In this document: in pieces, positions 18,515 to 25,846 of the stretch | Position numbering within the stretch: position 1 is the stretch's first letter | Layout of the letters: each line of letters opens with the position of its first letter | From: Hyphomicrobiales bacterium | GTDB taxonomy: Bacteria; Pseudomonadota; Alphaproteobacteria; Rhizobiales; JAJFHR01 | NCBI GenBank assembly: GCA_021775475.1 | Contig: JAJFHS010000036.1 | Span: 1 to 38,019 of the forward strand | Reading direction: 5' to 3' | Length of the DNA: 38,019 nt | Program-made: the position numbers and the translations under genes | Notes under the pieces: model-generated | What the model saw: the letters and a program-made list of their open reading frames with translations, nothing else | Told to the model about the DNA's origin: nothing | The model's database searches: none

Positions 18515-20632
18515 ATGAACAACGCGATGTGGCTGATTTTAGTCAGCGGCGCACTATCGATAGTCTATGGGGCGTGGGCCACCAAATCGATAATGGCAGC
18601 AAGTCCCGGCAATGAACGCATGCAGGAAATTGCCAGTGCTATTCAGGAAGGCGCAAGTGCCTATCTAAATCGCCAATACACCACTATCGGTATTGCCGGA
18701 GTCGTAATTTTTGGCGTGGTGGCGTATCTTCTGTCAATGAATGTTGCCATCGGCTTTGCCATCGGCGCGGTTTTTTCCGGTGTTGCCGGTTATATTGGCA
18801 TGCTGGTCTCCGTGCGCGCCAATGTTCGCACGACGCAAGCCGCTAGTGAAAGCCTGGGCGCTGGCCTTGAGGTAGCCTTTCGCTCCGGTGCCGTTACCGG
18901 CATGCTGGTGGCAGGTCTAGCTTTACTGGCCGCAGGTGGATATTTCATCTATATGATTGTTTTTGCCGGTCAGGCTGCAGGCGATCGCGAAGTTGTTGAT
19001 GCGCTTGTGGCTCTGGGATTTGGTGCTTCACTGATTTCAATTTTTGCCAGACTGGGCGGTGGTATCTTTACCAAGGGAGCTGACGTTGGTGGTGATCTGG
19101 TGGGTAAAGTGGAAGCCGGTATTCCCGAAGATGACCCGCGCAACCCCGCAACAATTGCCGATAATGTTGGTGATAATGTTGGCGATTGCGCCGGTATGGC
19201 AGCCGACCTGTTTGAAACCTACGTGGTGACTGTTGTCGCCACCATGGTGCTGGGATCAATTTTCTTCGCCGGCAGTGCAGATGTTTTGCAGATTATGCTC
19301 TATCCCCTGGTTATTGGTGCTGCCTGTGTGGTGACCTCAATTATCGGAACGTTTTTTGTTAAACTCGGTGCCAGTAATTCGATCATGGGAGCGCTTTATA
19401 AAGGCTTTATCGTGACAACACTTTTGTCCATCGTGGTCCTGTGGCCGGTAACCGATTACATGATCGGCATGGCACGGGAAATGAAAGTGGGAGATCTTAC
19501 CTTCACCGGTATGGATCTGTACTTCTCGGGCGTTACCGGTTTGGGTGTCACCGGTTTGATCATCTGGATTACAGAGTATTACACCGGTATTGATTATCGT
19601 CCGGTGCGCTCCATTGCATCAGCCTCAACAACCGGCCATGGCACCAACGTGATCCAGGGGCTGGCGGTTTCCATGGAAGCAACGGCTTTGCCCGCGCTGG
19701 TGATTATTGCCGGCATTCTCATAGCCTTTGGTTTTGCCGGTCTGTTTGGTATCGCTGTGGCAGGTACTACAATGCTGGCAGTCGCCGGTATGGTGGTTGC
19801 CCTTGATGCTTTTGGCCCGGTTACTGATAATGCTGGTGGTATTGCCGAAATGGCAGACCTGCCTGAGGAAGTTCGTAAAACCACTGACGCACTCGACGCT
19901 GTGGGCAACACCACCAAAGCTGTCACCAAAGGCTATGCCATTGGTTCAGCCGGTCTTGGTGCGCTGGTATTGTTTGCAGCTTACACGGCTGATCTTGAGT
20001 ACTTCATTTCAAATTCCGACAAATACACATTTTTCAAAGGCGTGGAGCTGGACTTCTCACTTTCCAATCCTTATGTGGTTGCCGGTCTTTTCTTTGGCGG
20101 CATGTTGCCCTATCTGTTTGGCGCCATGGGTATGATGGCTGTAGGCCGGGCAGCTGGTGCGGTCGTCGAAGAAGTGCGGCGTCAATTCCGGGAAATTCCT
20201 GGTATCATGGAATATAAAGCCAAACCTGATTATGGCCGTGCGGTTGATATTCTGACGAAAGCCGCCATTAAGGAAATGGTTGTTCCTTCGATGTTGCCGG
20301 TTCTTTCTCCAATTGTCTGCTTTAGCATTGTGTTGCTGATTGCGGATAAATCAGCCGCGTTCTCGGCTTTGGGTGCCATGTTGTTTGGTATTATTCTTAC
20401 CGGACTGTTCCTGGCAATCTCCATGACATCGGGTGGTGGTGCCTGGGACAATGCCAAAAAATATGTTGAAGACGGTCATCACGGCGGCAAGGGTTCGGAA
20501 GCCCATAAGGCAGCTGTAACCGGTGATACGGTTGGTGATCCTTACAAGGATACCGCAGGACCTGCGATCAACCCGATGATCAAGATCTCCAACATTGTTG
20601 CCTTGCTGCTGTTAGCCGTACTGGCTCAATAA
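18515..20632 (+). CDS. hppA: Proton-translocating pyrophosphatase HppA, potassium-independent type
   Basis: This 705-residue, many-helix inner-membrane pump couples hydrolysis of pyrophosphate to proton export. The substrate-binding signature is complete: [20 protein letters not shown] and [23 protein letters not shown], and near the C-terminus [20 protein letters not shown]. The sequence [17 protein letters not shown] carries Lys (not Ala) after GNTT, the known marker of enzymes that do not need K+. An AAGGAAAG site precedes the ATG. A strong hairpin terminator follows at 20662. Its place after thiL and before bamE is typical of Hyphomicrobiales. Confidence 0.97.
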   Translation: MNNAMWLILVSGALSIVYGAWATKSIMAASPGNERMQEIASAIQEGASAYLNRQYTTIGIAGVVIFGVVAYLLSMNVAIGFAIGAVFSGVAGYIGMLVSVRANVRTTQAASESLGAGLEVAFRSGAVTGMLVAGLALLAAGGYFIYMIVFAGQAAGDREVVDALVALGFGASLISIFARLGGGIFTKGADVGGDLVGKVEAGIPEDDPRNPATIADNVGDNVGDCAGMAADLFETYVVTVVATMVLGSIFFAGSADVLQIMLYPLVIGAACVVTSIIGTFFVKLGASNSIMGALYKGFIVTTLLSIVVLWPVTDYMIGMAREMKVGDLTFTGMDLYFSGVTGLGVTGLIIWITEYYTGIDYRPVRSIASASTTGHGTNVIQGLAVSMEATALPALVIIAGILIAFGFAGLFGIAVAGTTMLAVAGMVVALDAFGPVTDNAGGIAEMADLPEEVRKTTDALDAVGNTTKAVTKGYAIGSAGLGALVLFAAYTADLEYFISNSDKYTFFKGVELDFSLSNPYVVAGLFFGGMLPYLFGAMGMMAVGRAAGAVVEEVRRQFREIPGIMEYKAKPDYGRAVDILTKAAIKEMVVPSMLPVLSPIVCFSIVLLIADKSAAFSALGAMLFGIILTGLFLAISMTSGGGAWDNAKKYVEDGHHGGKGSEAHKAAVTGDTVGDPYKDTAGPAINPMIKISNIVALLLLAVLAQ

Positions 20633-20661
20633 ACAAGGTTACAAAAAAGGCAAGATACAAG

Positions 20662-20692
20662 AAGGGCTGCAGATTTTTGATCTGCAGCCCTT
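20662..20692. terminator. Bidirectional-looking hairpin terminator between hppA and bamE
   Basis: A perfect 13-bp stem, AAGGGCTGCAGAT (20662-20674) and ATCTGCAGCCCTT (20680-20692), encloses a 5-nt loop. The T-rich run TTTGATGTTT follows on the rightward strand. It lies 30 bp after the hppA stop and 31 bp beyond the end of the leftward bamE gene, so it can end both converging transcripts. The U-tract is better for hppA. Confidence 0.85.
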
Positions 20693-20723
20693 TGATGTTT
20701 CTACTGGTTTTGCGTAAAATCCT

Positions 20724-21251
20724 TTAGTCGTCATTACCGGGCCCGGTAGATTCCGGTGTTCCACCAAATTGACCCAGGCGACCGAATAATTCACGCAGAA
20801 TGCTGGTGTTTGATCCACGTGTAGGTGTGGTGCGCGAAATAAAGTCAATAATCTTTCCATCCTCGATGCCATAATGGGCAAGGTTGCGGACATTTTGGTC
20901 GACATCAAATTCAATGGCAAAAATTTCCCTGTCAACAACTTCAGGCGCAAAAATTGCGCCTGATTTAACCACACTGGAAATGTAGTAGAATGTATCACCA
21001 GCGCCCTCGACAGTATTGGTGGTGGAAGGTGAGCCCATGATGGCGACAACTTCGGTCTTCGACAGGCCGGGTTGAATTTTCTGAACATCGGTGCCGCGTG
21101 GCAAATAACCACGGTAATCGATCTGATCAGCGCATCCAGCGATAAACAGGCTTGAGGCAATCAGGAGTGCGGTGCTGAGGCGTTTGGATTTCGGAGTGCC
21201 TGTAACACGGGGGTTTTTGATGGAAATATTTTTTCCCAGGACTAAATACAT
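20724..21251 (-). CDS. bamE: Outer-membrane assembly lipoprotein BamE (SmpA/OmlA family)
   Basis: BamE is a small lipoprotein of the BAM complex that inserts beta-barrel proteins in the outer membrane. The 175-residue product has a basic segment, a hydrophobic stretch and a lipobox ending FIAGC (lipidated Cys about residue 40). The BamE domain follows: IQPGLSKTEVVAIMGSPS and DTFYYISSVVKS, then VDREIFAIEFD. The N-terminal leader before the hydrophobic part is long (about 25 residues) and the ribosome site is weak, so the true start may differ. It diverges from the bc1 chaperone gene. Confidence 0.9.
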   Translation of the reverse strand: MYLVLGKNISIKNPRVTGTPKSKRLSTALLIASSLFIAGCADQIDYRGYLPRGTDVQKIQPGLSKTEVVAIMGSPSTTNTVEGAGDTFYYISSVVKSGAIFAPEVVDREIFAIEFDVDQNVRNLAHYGIEDGKIIDFISRTTPTRGSNTSILRELFGRLGQFGGTPESTGPGNDD

Positions 21252-21447
21252 TTTTCAATTTCTGTCAAAAGCATATAATGATACCGCATGATTGTGCATC
21301 GCTATTTTTAATATGTTTAAAGTCGACTAACATAAATCAGAGTTGCTCACCAAGAATAAAATCTTTTTTAATCGCCGTTTGATTAATAGATACGGAGTCC
21401 GCTTTGCTCTGAAAAAATATCAGACAATACTATTCAGGAACCAGTTG

Positions 21448-21996
21448 ATGAAACTAAAAGCACTCCTTGGACTTGAAAAACCATATGAGGGTACAGCATT
21501 TACCCTCTACGGTTTAATAGTGGCGCAGGCAAGGCAGCCATATTTTTATAGCGATCTGAACGTAAAAGATACGCTTGAGGGGCGATATGAAATGATCATC
21601 ATACACGCGTTTTTACTTTTCCATCGCCTCAAGGCAGAGAGCGAGAAAGCAACAGAACTGGGTCAGGTGGTGTTTGATACCATGTTCAAGGATTTTGATC
21701 AGAGTTTGCGCGAAATGGGTGTGGGGGATATGGGAGTGGGCCCGCAAATTAAAAAAATGGCAACTTCATTCTATGGGAGGGCAGGTGCTTATGACAAAGC
21801 GCTGGAGGCTAGCGATAATGAGGAGCTGGCGCAGGTGATTGCCCGAAATGTATTCAATAAAACCGAACCCGAAAAACGCGTTCTCGAACATTTGGCTACC
21901 TATATGAGGCGTAATGTTGAACAGCTTGAACGGGTGAGTGTGGAGACAATTCTGGATGGAAAACTGTTTTACGTCGACCCGGAGGCTTTAAGCTGA
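21448..21996 (+). CDS. Ubiquinol-cytochrome c chaperone family protein (CBP3-like)
   Basis: This family assists assembly of the cytochrome bc1 complex. The frame is open back to 21343, but I favour the ATG at 21448 because AGGAA lies 8 bp before it and the protein then begins MKLKALLGLEKPYEGTAFTLYG, giving the usual length of about 182 residues. The core shows YEMIIIHAFLLFHRLK, VFDTMFKDFDQSLREMGVGDMGVGPQIKKM and FYGRAGAYDKAL, all typical of the family. It is 3 bp from yceD, so the two are co-transcribed, as elsewhere in alphaproteobacteria. Confidence 0.88.
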   Translation: MKLKALLGLEKPYEGTAFTLYGLIVAQARQPYFYSDLNVKDTLEGRYEMIIIHAFLLFHRLKAESEKATELGQVVFDTMFKDFDQSLREMGVGDMGVGPQIKKMATSFYGRAGAYDKALEASDNEELAQVIARNVFNKTEPEKRVLEHLATYMRRNVEQLERVSVETILDGKLFYVDPEALS

Positions 21997-21999
21997 ACC

Positions 22000-22554
22000 A
22001 TGAGCCCAAATTCTGAAATGACCTGTTTGATACATTGGACGGATGTCCCCAGTAAAGGTGTGCGAAAAAAGATAATCGCCACAGATAAGGAATGCGAGGA
22101 CTTGGCGAAAATGCTTGGTGTTGTCGCCTTTCGCCAAGTCGAGGCCAGCTTTGAAATTACCCGTTGGCGCGGGTCCGGTTTGAAAGTCATTGCGGATATC
22201 GTTGCTGATGTGGATCAAAACTGCGTGGTAAGTCTTGAACCGATTTCTTCTTGTGAGCAGGAGCAAGCTGAATGGTTCTTTAAATCTGAGGCACGATCTA
22301 AAAAAGATATCGATAATGAAGCTGTTCTGCAGATTGACCCGTTGGGAGAGGACCCGGCCGATCTTCTGGTAGAGGGCAGGGTCGATCTTTGGCAGCTGTT
22401 GATCGAACACCTGTGTTTGATGATTGATCCATTCAAGCGTGCGGCAAGCGTCGATTTTGAAGCTGTCTACAATGAAGTAACAGATCCATCGGCTTCTGAA
22501 AATTCCAAAGCTTCGCCATTTGCGATTTTAAAGACGATGGGTAAGAAATCTTGA
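22000..22554 (+). CDS. YceD/DUF177 family protein
   Basis: The 184-residue protein matches the DUF177 (YceD) pattern: an N-terminal beta-rich part (VVAFRQVEASFEITRWRGSGLKV), a region with CVVSLEPISS, an acidic middle, and the conserved D-P-L motif region IDLGE/VDLWQLLIEHLCLMIDPFKR. Homologues in other bacteria are linked to 23S rRNA or ribosome accumulation and usually precede rpmF. Here no rpmF follows, and plsX is next after a 175-bp gap. Molecular role is not settled by the sequence. Confidence 0.82.
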   Translation: MSPNSEMTCLIHWTDVPSKGVRKKIIATDKECEDLAKMLGVVAFRQVEASFEITRWRGSGLKVIADIVADVDQNCVVSLEPISSCEQEQAEWFFKSEARSKKDIDNEAVLQIDPLGEDPADLLVEGRVDLWQLLIEHLCLMIDPFKRAASVDFEAVYNEVTDPSASENSKASPFAILKTMGKKS

Positions 22555-22582
22555 AGTCATAAGTCCAGATATAAACCGTTTT

Positions 22583-22627
22583 GCGTCGAAATTCATCGGA
22601 TTGGTGCATTTTCTATTGTTTCGACGC
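22583..22627. repeat. 9-bp inverted repeat upstream of plsX
   Basis: GCGTCGAAA (22583-22591) and TTTCGACGC (22619-22627) are perfect inverted copies separated by 27 bp. They lie 103 bp upstream of the plsX ATG in a 175-bp gap. They could form a long-loop hairpin in RNA or be two half-sites for a dimeric regulator of the plsX-fabH pair. No T-run follows, so a terminator is unlikely. Confidence 0.4.
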
Positions 22628-22729
22628 GGTGAACCTTTATTGTCTGTAATTTGATAATCACCGTTACGGTATTGCCGCCAGTCAGGCGAAGGCAAACCCG
22701 AAAACTCCGGGGATAAAATAGTAAGATAG

Positions 22730-23812
22730 ATGGTAGAAAATTTAACCATAGCACTCGATGCAATGGGGGGTGACCGCGGTGCTGACATGGTTATACCTGG
22801 CGCCGATATTGCCCGACTGCGCTATCCAGACATCCATTTCCTGCTGTTCGGCGATGAAAACATTATCAAGCCGTTACTCAAACAATATCCGCGCCTTGAG
22901 GCCGTTAGTGAGGTGGTGCACACCGATGTTGCTATTGACATGGATGCAAAACCTTCTCAGGCGTTGCGTAAGGGGCGACGGGTGAGTTCCATGTGGCAGG
23001 CAGTCGATGCGGTGCGCCACGGCAAAGCTTCTCTGGTTGTTTCCGCCGGTAATACCGGGGCGTTGATGGTGATGGCCAAAGTTATCCTCAAGACAATGAC
23101 GAATATAGAACGCCCGGCTCTGGCCGCCATCTGGCCAACGCTGAGGGGCGAGAGTATCGTTTTGGATGTGGGGGCTACAATTGGTGCTGATTCGCGGCAA
23201 TTGGTTGATTTCGCCGTGATGGGCGAAGCGATGGCGCGGGCTGTTTTCAGTTTAGAACAACCTCTGGTCGGCCTGTTGAATGTGGGCGCTGAGGAAGTCA
23301 AGGGACTGGACGAAGTCAAAGAAGCCGGTCGTCGCCTGCGTGAGGCTAACCTGCCAATGAAATATTACGGATTTGTCGAAGGTGATGATCTGGGCAAAGG
23401 CACGGTTGATGTTGTTGTTACCGAGGGTTTTACCGGAAATATTGCTTTGAAAACGGCCGAAGGCACGGCGCGCCAGATTGCGGAATATCTGCGTGAAGCC
23501 ATGTCACGCACCTTATTTTCGAAAATTGGTTATCTTTTGGCTCAAGGTGCGTTTAGAATTTTGAAACAGAAAATGGATCCGCGCTCGGTAAATGGGGGTG
23601 TATTTCTGGGATTGAATGGTATTGTGGTAAAAAGTCATGGCGGCACAGATGCAAAAGGCTTTGCCAGCGCTGTTGATTTGGGAGTAGATATGGCTCGTGA
23701 TGATTTAATCACGAAAATCGCTGAAGATCTGGAAGCCTACCACGGTGGTGAGATTGAAGATCTGGCAGGGGAAGACAAGCAGTTGAAAATAGAGAAAGTT
23801 CAAAATTCGTGA
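22730..23812 (+). CDS. plsX: Phosphate acyltransferase PlsX
   Basis: PlsX converts acyl-ACP to acyl-phosphate, feeding PlsY in phospholipid synthesis. The 360-residue product begins with [20 protein letters not shown] and contains [52 protein letters not shown] and [17 protein letters not shown], all standard. It is followed by fabH with a 4-bp overlap (GTGA), the universal plsX-fabH pairing. The ribosome site before the ATG is poor. It is a peripheral cytoplasmic-membrane enzyme. Confidence 0.97.
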   Translation: MVENLTIALDAMGGDRGADMVIPGADIARLRYPDIHFLLFGDENIIKPLLKQYPRLEAVSEVVHTDVAIDMDAKPSQALRKGRRVSSMWQAVDAVRHGKASLVVSAGNTGALMVMAKVILKTMTNIERPALAAIWPTLRGESIVLDVGATIGADSRQLVDFAVMGEAMARAVFSLEQPLVGLLNVGAEEVKGLDEVKEAGRRLREANLPMKYYGFVEGDDLGKGTVDVVVTEGFTGNIALKTAEGTARQIAEYLREAMSRTLFSKIGYLLAQGAFRILKQKMDPRSVNGGVFLGLNGIVVKSHGGTDAKGFASAVDLGVDMARDDLITKIAEDLEAYHGGEIEDLAGEDKQLKIEKVQNS

Positions 23813-24786
23813 GTGTTACCAGAGTTATCATCCGCGGGTGTGGATCGTATTTGCCGGAAAATATTGTTACCAACCACGATCTTGCTGCCAAGATTGATAC
23901 CACACACGAGTGGATCGTCGGGCGCACCGGAATTGAGGCGCGCCATATTGCAGCAGATGGAGAACTTACCTCCGATCTGGCATTTAACGCTGCGCAAAAT
24001 GCTCTCAAAGACGCTGGAATGGCGGCCGAAGAGATCGATTTGATTGTTCTGGCAACGTCAACGCCCGATCATACTTTTCCGGCAACCGCCACCAAGGTTC
24101 AGGCTCGGCTGGGCATTCACCACGGTGCTGCCTTTGATGTGCAGGCGGTATGCTCTGGATTTGTATATGCGCTGTCGGTAGCAGAAAACCTGCTTAAATC
24201 CGGCCAGCACAGCAAGGCGCTGGTCATTGGGGCCGAAGTATTTTCACGCATTCTGGACTGGGAAGATCGCACAACATGCGTTTTGTTCGGAGATGGTGCC
24301 GGCGCTGTTGTTCTGGAAACCAGCGAAGGCGAGGGGACAAATGACGATCGCGGCATTCTGGCGGCGCAATTGCGCTCGGACGGGCGTTATTATGACAAGC
24401 TTTATGTGGATGGCGGGCCTTCTACAAACCAGATAACCGGATTTTTACGCATGGAAGGCCGCGAGGTGTTTCGCCATGCCGTTGGCAATATTTCCAGTAT
24501 CATTCTGTCGACGGTTGAGCAAGCCGGTCTTGAGCCTTCGCAAATCGACTGGTTTGTTCCCCATCAGGCCAACAAGCGCATTTTGGAGGGGACGGCGCGC
24601 AAGGTTGGTATGAGCATGGACAAGATTGTCATTACCCTGGACAAGCACGGCAATACGTCTGCTGCTTCAATCCCGTTGGCGCTGGATGTGGCCTACAAAG
24701 ATGGGCGCATAAAAAAGGGAGATCTGGTGTTGCTGGAGGCCATGGGGGGAGGATTTACCTGGGGTGCTGCGCTCATTCGCTGGTAA
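23809..24786 (+). CDS. fabH: Beta-ketoacyl-ACP synthase III FabH
   Basis: FabH starts fatty-acid synthesis by condensing acetyl-CoA with malonyl-ACP. The 325-residue protein has the full Cys-His-Asn triad: C115 in [12 protein letters not shown]252 in VPHQANKRI and N282 in KHGNTSAAS. It starts at a GTG overlapping the plsX stop. The C-terminal [22 protein letters not shown] is typical. A 157-bp gap with its own candidate promoter separates it from ihfA. Confidence 0.97.
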   Translation: MSVTRVIIRGCGSYLPENIVTNHDLAAKIDTTHEWIVGRTGIEARHIAADGELTSDLAFNAAQNALKDAGMAAEEIDLIVLATSTPDHTFPATATKVQARLGIHHGAAFDVQAVCSGFVYALSVAENLLKSGQHSKALVIGAEVFSRILDWEDRTTCVLFGDGAGAVVLETSEGEGTNDDRGILAAQLRSDGRYYDKLYVDGGPSTNQITGFLRMEGREVFRHAVGNISSIILSTVEQAGLEPSQIDWFVPHQANKRILEGTARKVGMSMDKIVITLDKHGNTSAASIPLALDVAYKDGRIKKGDLVLLEAMGGGFTWGAALIRW

Positions 24787-24820
24787 AAATTAGAAGATCA
24801 TCCGACAAAAATCGTTAATT

Positions 24821-24849
24821 GCATCAATTTGATGCCAAAAATGCATCAA
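24821..24849. promoter_or_regulatory. Triple GCATCAA element upstream of ihfA (candidate operator)
   Basis: GCATCAA-T-TTGATGC at 24821-24835 is a perfect palindrome. A third copy, GCATCAA at 24843-24849, is separated from it by 7 bp. The cluster lies about 95 bp upstream of the ihfA ATG and some 37 bp before the proposed -35 box. Spacing does not fit the IHF consensus WATCAANNNNTTR, so IHF autoregulation is not supported directly. A repeated half-site for another regulator is a better reading. Confidence 0.45.
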
Positions 24850-24885
24850 AGGTGCACCTAAGCCATGGCTTTAAGCTATTGGTTA

Positions 24886-24914
24886 TTGACGGTTTTCTCT
24901 TAAATCAATACGGT
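24886..24914 (+). promoter_or_regulatory. Candidate sigma-70-type promoter for ihfA
   Basis: TTGACG at 24886-24891 and TACGGT at 24909-24914 are separated by exactly 17 bp, a good -35 and a moderate -10. A start would fall near 24920, giving a leader of about 24 nt including the GGAGG site at 24931-24935. This is a pattern match only. Confidence 0.35.
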
Positions 24915-24943
24915 ATTGACTGATAAACAGGGAGGTGGAGAAT

Positions 24944-25243
24944 ATGGGAGGAAAGACTCTGACGAGATCAGATTTGAGTGATGCGGTTCATCGCGAAGTT
25001 GGCCTGTCTCGCACCGAATCAGCAGATCTTGTAAAATTTGTTTTCGATGAAATTTCTGATGCATTTATCCGGGGGGAGAGCGTCAAACTTTCATCATTTG
25101 GAACCTTTGGTGTGCGCGACAAAGAGGCGCGCGTCGGGCGAAACCCGAAAACGGGTGAAGAAGTGCCCATAACACCGCGACGCGTTTTGGTTTTTCGACC
25201 CAGTCATGTGTTGAAAGACCGCGTAAATGATGGCCATAAATAA
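24944..25243 (+). CDS. ihfA: Integration host factor subunit alpha
   Basis: IHF is a heterodimeric DNA-bending nucleoid protein and this is its alpha subunit. I chose the ATG at 24944 (8 bp after GGAGG) over the in-frame GTG at 24935, giving 99 residues. Signatures are [19 protein letters not shown], the dimer helix with [40 protein letters not shown] and the DNA-intercalating arm [12 protein letters not shown]. It precedes the merR gene by 18 bp, a conserved alphaproteobacterial pair. Confidence 0.96.
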   Translation: MGGKTLTRSDLSDAVHREVGLSRTESADLVKFVFDEISDAFIRGESVKLSSFGTFGVRDKEARVGRNPKTGEEVPITPRRVLVFRPSHVLKDRVNDGHK

Positions 25244-25261
25244 CCATTGCAGAGGTGTTGT

Positions 25262-25720
25262 GTGGAGAAATCTCCCGAAGCGTTTCGAACTATAAGTGAA
25301 GTGGCGGCGGATTTGTCGGTTCCGCAACATGTTTTGCGGTTCTGGGAAAGCAAATTCTCACAAGTCAAACCGATGAAACGCGGCGGCGGTCGGCGCTATT
25401 ACCGCCCGCAAGATCTAAATTTGCTGCGCGGTATCCGTCATTTGCTCTATGGCGACGGGTTTACCATTCGCGGTGTGCAGAAAGTTTTGCGTGAGCAGGG
25501 CGTCCGTTTTGTGATCGATTGTGGCCGGGGAATAACACCGGCAATGGCCACACCGGCTGCGGAAGGTGAGGCAACGCCTGTGCTTGACGATATTCAATAT
25601 GAAGACGAGGTCACGCTTTCCCCCCAACATATGACGCGGCTTAAATCAGTGTTGGATGAGCTCAATGAGCTGCGGGGAATTTTGAAATCGGCCCGTGCGT
25701 TGAAAGGTAATGATGCCTGA
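25262..25720 (+). CDS. MerR-family transcriptional regulator
   Basis: The frame is open from a TTG at 25247, but AGAGGT at 25251-25256 points to the GTG at 25262, giving 152 residues. The N-terminal winged helix-turn-helix is clear: [25 protein letters not shown] and [22 protein letters not shown], then [11 protein letters not shown]. The C-terminal part is short, acidic and has no metal-binding cysteine pair, so it is not a classic metal sensor. Homologues sit beside ihfA in most alphaproteobacteria, so it is likely a housekeeping regulator rather than part of the trimethylamine cluster that follows. Its target is unknown. Confidence 0.88.
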   Translation: MEKSPEAFRTISEVAADLSVPQHVLRFWESKFSQVKPMKRGGGRRYYRPQDLNLLRGIRHLLYGDGFTIRGVQKVLREQGVRFVIDCGRGITPAMATPAAEGEATPVLDDIQYEDEVTLSPQHMTRLKSVLDELNELRGILKSARALKGNDA

Positions 25721-25755
25721 TACCGGCAATTGAATTATTACCTCGATAACCACCC

Positions 25756-25773
25756 AACCAATTCCGAACCAAT
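25756..25773. promoter_or_regulatory. Direct repeat AACCAAT-N4-AACCAAT upstream of tdm
   Basis: AACCAAT occurs at 25756-25762 and again at 25767-25773, a period of 11 bp (one helical turn). The core reads ACCAATTCCGAACCAA. The same ACCAATTCNNNACCAA arrangement is found upstream of tmoX at 34424-34439, and a related pair lies upstream of tmm. A possible promoter lies downstream: TTGCTT at 25784-25789 and TATCAT at 25806-25811, 16-bp spacing. The repeat would then sit around position -55, a usual activator site. Confidence 0.6.
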
Positions 25774-25846
25774 GTTATACCTTTTGCTTGCGGGCAGCTG
25801 ATTGTTATCATAGGGTCTGTAAACTTTGCGGTTTGGAGATACTCAT

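Noticed and set aside
22555..22729. rpmF (ribosomal protein L32) expected after yceD
   Set aside because: No small frame with the L32 cysteines is present; only the 9-bp inverted repeat is seen.
24821..24849. IHF binding site for autoregulation of ihfA
   Set aside because: Half-sites contain ATCAA, but the required NNNNTTR spacing is not met on either strand.
25262..25720. MerR protein as the trimethylamine regulator
   Set aside because: Its pairing with ihfA is conserved in genomes without regard to tdm, so adjacency is weak evidence.
25721..25846. tRNA-Pro expected after ihfA-merR in many alphaproteobacteria
   Set aside because: I looked for a cloverleaf and a TTC-loop/acceptor stem and found none; the stretch holds the tdm upstream region.
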